Assembly (NCBI GenBank): GCA_002437415.1
Contig: DJPL01000063.1
Location: 25,617 to 41,549 of the forward strand
Origin: Ruminococcaceae bacterium UBA6413
GTDB taxonomy: Bacteria; Bacillota; Clostridia; Oscillospirales; Ruminococcaceae
Direction: 5' to 3'
Length of the DNA stretch: 15,933 nucleotides
Translations under genes and position numbers: made by a program
Shown: positions 13,915 through 15,933 of the stretch, piece after piece
Numbering within the stretch: position 1 is the first letter of the stretch
Layout of the letters: each line of letters opens with the position of its first letter
The notes under the pieces: generated by a model
Databases searched by the model: none
What the model saw: only the letters and a program-made list of their open reading frames with translations
Told to the model about the DNA's origin: nothing

Positions 13915-14442
13915 ATGAGAGAGCTTGAAACAAAACGACTGTTGCTAAGGCGGCTGAGGGCAGATGACGCAGAGAGTATTTTCAATAATTGGGCAAGCGA
14001 CAGCGAGGTCACGAAATATGTCACATGGGATGTACATAAGGGCATAAGCGAAACAAAGGCAATTCTTGATATGTGGCTTGCCGAATACAGTAATGACAAC
14101 TGCTACCGTTACGGCATTGAGAATAAGGCGGACGGTGAGCTTATAGGAATTATCGATGTCGTTGGATATCATCACGGAAATCCTGTGATAGGATATTGCT
14201 CCTGCCGCAGATATTGGGGTAATGGGTTTATGACCGAGGCGCTGGGGGCTATTATGAAGGAGCTTGAGAATGACGGCTTTACTGAGCTTGTTATCGAGGC
14301 GGCGGCAGAGAATATTGCAAGCAACAGGGTCATAGAGAAAAACGGATTTAAACTTGTCGACAAAAGAGAGGACAGGATATCGGAAATAAAGCCGCAGGTT
14401 GTCACGATAAATTCATACAGGTATTATGTTAATGATAAATAA
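13915..14442 (+). CDS. GNAT-family N-acetyltransferase, RimJ/RimL type
   Basis: A 175-residue cytosolic acetyltransferase using acetyl-CoA. It starts with the ETKRLLLRRLRADDAESIF motif common to the RimJ/RimL group (Acetyltransf_3). The acetyl-CoA pyrophosphate-binding loop appears as CRRYWGNGFMTEAL in the middle of the protein, and the closing AENIASNRVIEKNGFK motif follows. Members acetylate ribosomal protein N-termini, amino groups of antibiotics or small molecules; the substrate here cannot be read from sequence. The ATG at 13915 is preferred over an in-frame start at 13852 because GGAGGA (13905-13910) is 4 bases upstream, and the earlier start would lie inside the preceding terminator. 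It stands alone, between terminators on both sides. Confidence 0.9.
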   Translation: MRELETKRLLLRRLRADDAESIFNNWASDSEVTKYVTWDVHKGISETKAILDMWLAEYSNDNCYRYGIENKADGELIGIIDVVGYHHGNPVIGYCSCRRYWGNGFMTEALGAIMKELENDGFTELVIEAAAENIASNRVIEKNGFKLVDKREDRISEIKPQVVTINSYRYYVNDK

Positions 14443-14466
14443 ACAGCTGAGATAAGACAGCGTTGA

Positions 14467-14513
14467 AAAAGTGAGCCGGGGCATTGAAAATAAGTGACAC
14501 GGCTTACTTTTGC
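14467..14513 (+). terminator. Probable terminator of the acetyltransferase gene
   Basis: Bases 14467-14478 pair with 14500-14511 (12 bp, one G-T), enclosing a 21-base loop, with the descending arm ending in TTTT. The large loop makes it less typical than the other terminators here. Confidence 0.6.
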
Positions 14514-14531
14514 TATATTCGGTCGTGAACC

Positions 14532-14576
14532 GCTAAAATAAAACCGCGGCAGGTACGTTTGCATCTGTCGCGGTTT
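14532..14576 (-). terminator. Terminator of spoIIID, possibly bidirectional
   Basis: A 12-bp stem (14541-14552 with 14565-14576, one G-T) lies 5 bases beyond the spoIIID stop. On the minus strand it is followed by TTTTATTTTAGC, a good T-rich tract. On the plus strand the following sequence is less T-rich, but the stem could also back up termination of the acetyltransferase transcript. Confidence 0.8.
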
Positions 14577-14581
14577 ATGTA

Positions 14582-14857
14582 TCATTTTGAACAGCTCTGA
14601 TATTTCAATTTTGTTGCAAGTCCGCCCCGTATATGTCGCTCGTCCTTGTTTTTCTGTAATATCTCCTTGACCTTAGCCGCAAGGTGTGGATCAACCTTTG
14701 CAAGTCTTACAGTCACGTCCTGGTGAACTGTGCTTTTGCTTATTCCGTAGACTTTTGCGGTGCTGCGTACTGTTGCTTTGTTATCTATTATATATTCTCC
14801 GAGTATGACACATCTTTCACGTTTCGTATCCGGTACCGTTCTTGTTCCGGCTTTCAC
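14582..14857 (-). CDS. spoIIID: Sporulation transcription factor SpoIIID
   Basis: A 91-residue DNA-binding protein that acts in the mother cell during endospore formation, turning sigma-E dependent genes up or down and preparing for sigma-K. The body matches the family across its length: RCVILGEYIIDNKATVRSTAK, the helix-turn-helix GISKSTVHQDVTVRL, then VDPHLAAKVKEIL and the conserved basic end RHIRGGLATKLKYQ. Bacillus SpoIIID is 93 residues. The frame is open upstream for 47 more codons. The GTG at 14857 is preferred because GAAAGGGG lies about 7 bases before it and the resulting length fits the family. A sigma-E-like promoter is correctly placed about 60 bases upstream. Its presence marks the organism as a likely spore former. 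Confidence 0.95.
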   Translation of the reverse strand: MKAGTRTVPDTKRERCVILGEYIIDNKATVRSTAKVYGISKSTVHQDVTVRLAKVDPHLAAKVKEILQKNKDERHIRGGLATKLKYQSCSK

Positions 14858-14916
14858 AAAATCGCCCCTTTCGTAAGACGGCACGGCTTTATCGACCGTG
14901 CATATCCGTTTGCTCA

Positions 14917-14945
14917 AATATATGCTGTAAACAGGGCAAATATGA
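14917..14945 (-). promoter_or_regulatory. Sigma-E-like promoter of spoIIID
   Basis: On the minus strand TCATATT (14945-14939) fits the Bacillus sigma-E -35 consensus KMATATT exactly. After 14 bases, CATATATT (14924-14917) matches six of eight positions of the -10 consensus CATACAMT. The site lies about 60 bases before the GTG start. A 9-bp hairpin (14950-14958/14963-14971) sits just upstream and may insulate the promoter. Confidence 0.65.
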
Positions 14946-14999
14946 TAACACCGTACCTGTCGAGGTACGGTGATCAGACTGTCGATAAACCCACGCATC

Positions 15000-15148
15000 G
15001 CAAAAATGCCGGCAGAGTTTATTTAAATTGCTTTTCTCGGCTGAATAATTCAAAATATTCGCAGAGCCTGAAAACGGCTCTGCGAAGGCATTTTTGCTTA
15101 CTGCGTCAATCGCCCCTCAACGTACCTTTGCGCGCTTATCGGGGCGAT
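15000..15148. repeat. Nested inverted repeats between spoIIID and the DUF378 gene
   Basis: GCAAAAATGCC (15000-15010) is inverted perfectly at 15087-15097 and encloses smaller stems, chiefly a perfect 9-bp stem 15060-15068/15076-15084. Beyond it, ATCGCCCC (15109-15116) pairs with 15141-15148. Neither has a clear T-tract, so they are not standard terminators. A long closing stem around inner arms resembles the layout of the array at 254-739, although the sequences are not shared. No gene is supported in 14858-15184. Confidence 0.55.
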
Positions 15149-15184
15149 TTCCTTGTCTGCATGTGTTTTTCAACGCCTGCAGAA

Positions 15185-15418
15185 TTATCTGTTGTGCATT
15201 TCGTTTGTATCTCTGCCTGTGTCTATCACTTCGTTTTGTCTGAAGAAAAGCGATATGCACCATATTGCCGAAAGCGCCACTACTATATAGAGAATTCTGC
15301 TTATAATACTTGCGCTTCCGCCGAATGCCCAGGCTATTACATCAAACTGGAACAGACCGACAAGTCCCCAGTTGAGTCCGCCAACAAGCAGTATGAAAAG
15401 AGCTATCTTGTCAAGCAT
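15185..15418 (-). CDS. Small membrane protein of the DUF378 family
   Basis: A 77-residue protein with two membrane segments. MLDKIALFILLVGGLNWGLVGLFQFDVIAWAFG carries the Gly-rich GGLNWGLVGLF signature of DUF378, and ISRILYIVVALSAIWCISLFF forms the second helix. The tail is short and charged. No function is established for the family. The ATG at 15418 fits the usual family N-terminus, but its ribosome-binding site is poor (AAGGA lies about 14 bases upstream). An in-frame GTG at 15469 would add 17 residues and has no better site. The call of family is good; the start is uncertain. Confidence 0.75.
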   Translation of the reverse strand: MLDKIALFILLVGGLNWGLVGLFQFDVIAWAFGGSASIISRILYIVVALSAIWCISLFFRQNEVIDTGRDTNEMHNR

Positions 15419-15597
15419 AATTACCGTTACCGTCCTTCCGTTAAACCTGAATGCCCGTGATTTGATCACATACGCACTCTTTTAGTATTGTTACCGTAAA
15501 AAAGAGTATTATGCTTGTACAAAATGCACAAAATTTGCGGTAAAATACAAAAAATAATAAAAAAAATCACAAAACCATAAAAATATGAAAAAAAGTG

Positions 15598-15626
15598 TTG
15601 ACAAACGTGTCATTTTCGTGTAAAAT
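15598..15626 (+). promoter_or_regulatory. Promoter of the tRNA operon
   Basis: Consensus TTGACA (15598-15603), a 17-base spacer and TAAAAT (15621-15626), with an A-rich upstream stretch (about 15541-15595) that could serve as an UP element. The leader to the first tRNA is about 90 bases and holds no gene. The rest of the gap 15419-15597 is A/T-rich and otherwise featureless. Confidence 0.85.
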
Positions 15627-15720
15627 ATAATACTGTCAGGTGGCGAGAACGAAACACAAACGCAGGACAAGCGGTATAGCGATGGCTTGCGACAGTGCTT
15701 TAAATCAAAACCTTTTATGT

Positions 15721-15796
15721 GGAAGCTTAGCTCAGCTGGGAGAGCATCTGCCTTACAAGCAGAGGGTCATAGGTTCGAGCCCTATAGTTTCCACCA
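15721..15796 (+). tRNA. tRNA-Val (anticodon UAC)
   Basis: Seventy-six bases. The acceptor stem is GGAAGCT with AGTTTCC (one G-T). The anticodon loop CTTACAA gives UAC, the T-arm has GGTTCGAGCCC, and the CCA end is encoded. It is the first gene of a three-tRNA cluster. Confidence 0.97.
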
Positions 15797-15798
15797 AT

Positions 15799-15875
15799 GG
15801 CCTGGTAGTTCAGTTGGTTAGAACGCCGCCCTGTCACGGCGGAGGTCGTGGGTTCGAGTCCCATCCAGGTCGCCA
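15799..15875 (+). tRNA. tRNA-Asp (anticodon GUC)
   Basis: Seventy-seven bases. The acceptor stem is GGCCTGG with CCAGGTC (one G-T). The anticodon loop CTGTCAC gives GUC, the discriminator base is G, and CCA is encoded. It follows tRNA-Val by only 2 bases, so the two are cotranscribed. Confidence 0.97.
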
Positions 15876-15891
15876 TTTTTAATGGATTTCT

Positions 15892-15933
<42 letters not shown>

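Noticed and set aside
14684..15460. Plus-strand open frame of 258 codons opposite spoIIID and the DUF378 gene
   Set aside because: It is antisense to two recognisable proteins, lacks a ribosome-binding site and is Cys/Tyr-rich without family resemblance.
15640..15882. Open frame of 80 codons over the tRNA genes
   Set aside because: It overlaps the tRNA-Val and tRNA-Asp genes, and its peptide (for example QLGEHLPYKQRVIGSSPIV) is the familiar artefact of translating tRNA sequence.

Overview
The window reads as chromosomal DNA from a low-to-mid GC, spore-forming Firmicute of the class Clostridia, probably a gut Ruminococcaceae/Oscillospiraceae relative. This is an inference from spoIIID, long-form hpf, the class II galT, a secreted papain-like protease with FN3 and Cys/His repeats, and consensus housekeeping promoters and Shine-Dalgarno sites. 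No phage, insertion sequence, CRISPR array or conjugation gene is visible.

Left end (1-801): a terminator closes a gene outside the window. It is followed by the most unusual part of the window, a tandem array of three ~162-bp units (about 254-739). Each unit folds as two consecutive three-armed hairpin clusters. Promoter-like TTGACR-17-TATAAY pairs recur four times at 160-163-bp intervals, before the array and at the end of each unit. The last and best one points into a DtxR/MntR-type metalloregulator (802). A HD-GYP protein (start best placed at GTG 1292) and a sirtuin deacylase (1990) follow on the same strand with no strong terminator between them.

Middle (2704-4933): a hairpin-rich element of about 300 bp lies between the convergent sirtuin and Gfo/Idh/MocA oxidoreductase genes. 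Next comes hpf (minus strand). The hpf and protease genes diverge from two well-formed promoters, each with a 17-bp spacer. The 1187-residue protease carries a signal peptide, a C1A catalytic domain, a lectin-like region, Cys/His repeats and five FN3 domains.

Centre-right (8498-13810): a 660-bp intergenic region holds a strong terminator, three GGA-loop hairpins, degenerate repeats and the galT promoter. galT is followed by its terminator. A membrane sensor with a degenerate GGDEF and an intact EAL domain overlaps an unrecognised 205-residue gene by 4 bp. With the HD-GYP protein, this makes two probable cyclic-di-GMP hydrolases in one window.

Right end (13811-15933): a GNAT acetyltransferase, then spoIIID on the minus strand with a sigma-E-like promoter, a small DUF378 membrane protein, and a tRNA operon (Val-UAC, Asp-GUC, Phe-GAA) whose last gene is cut by the window edge.
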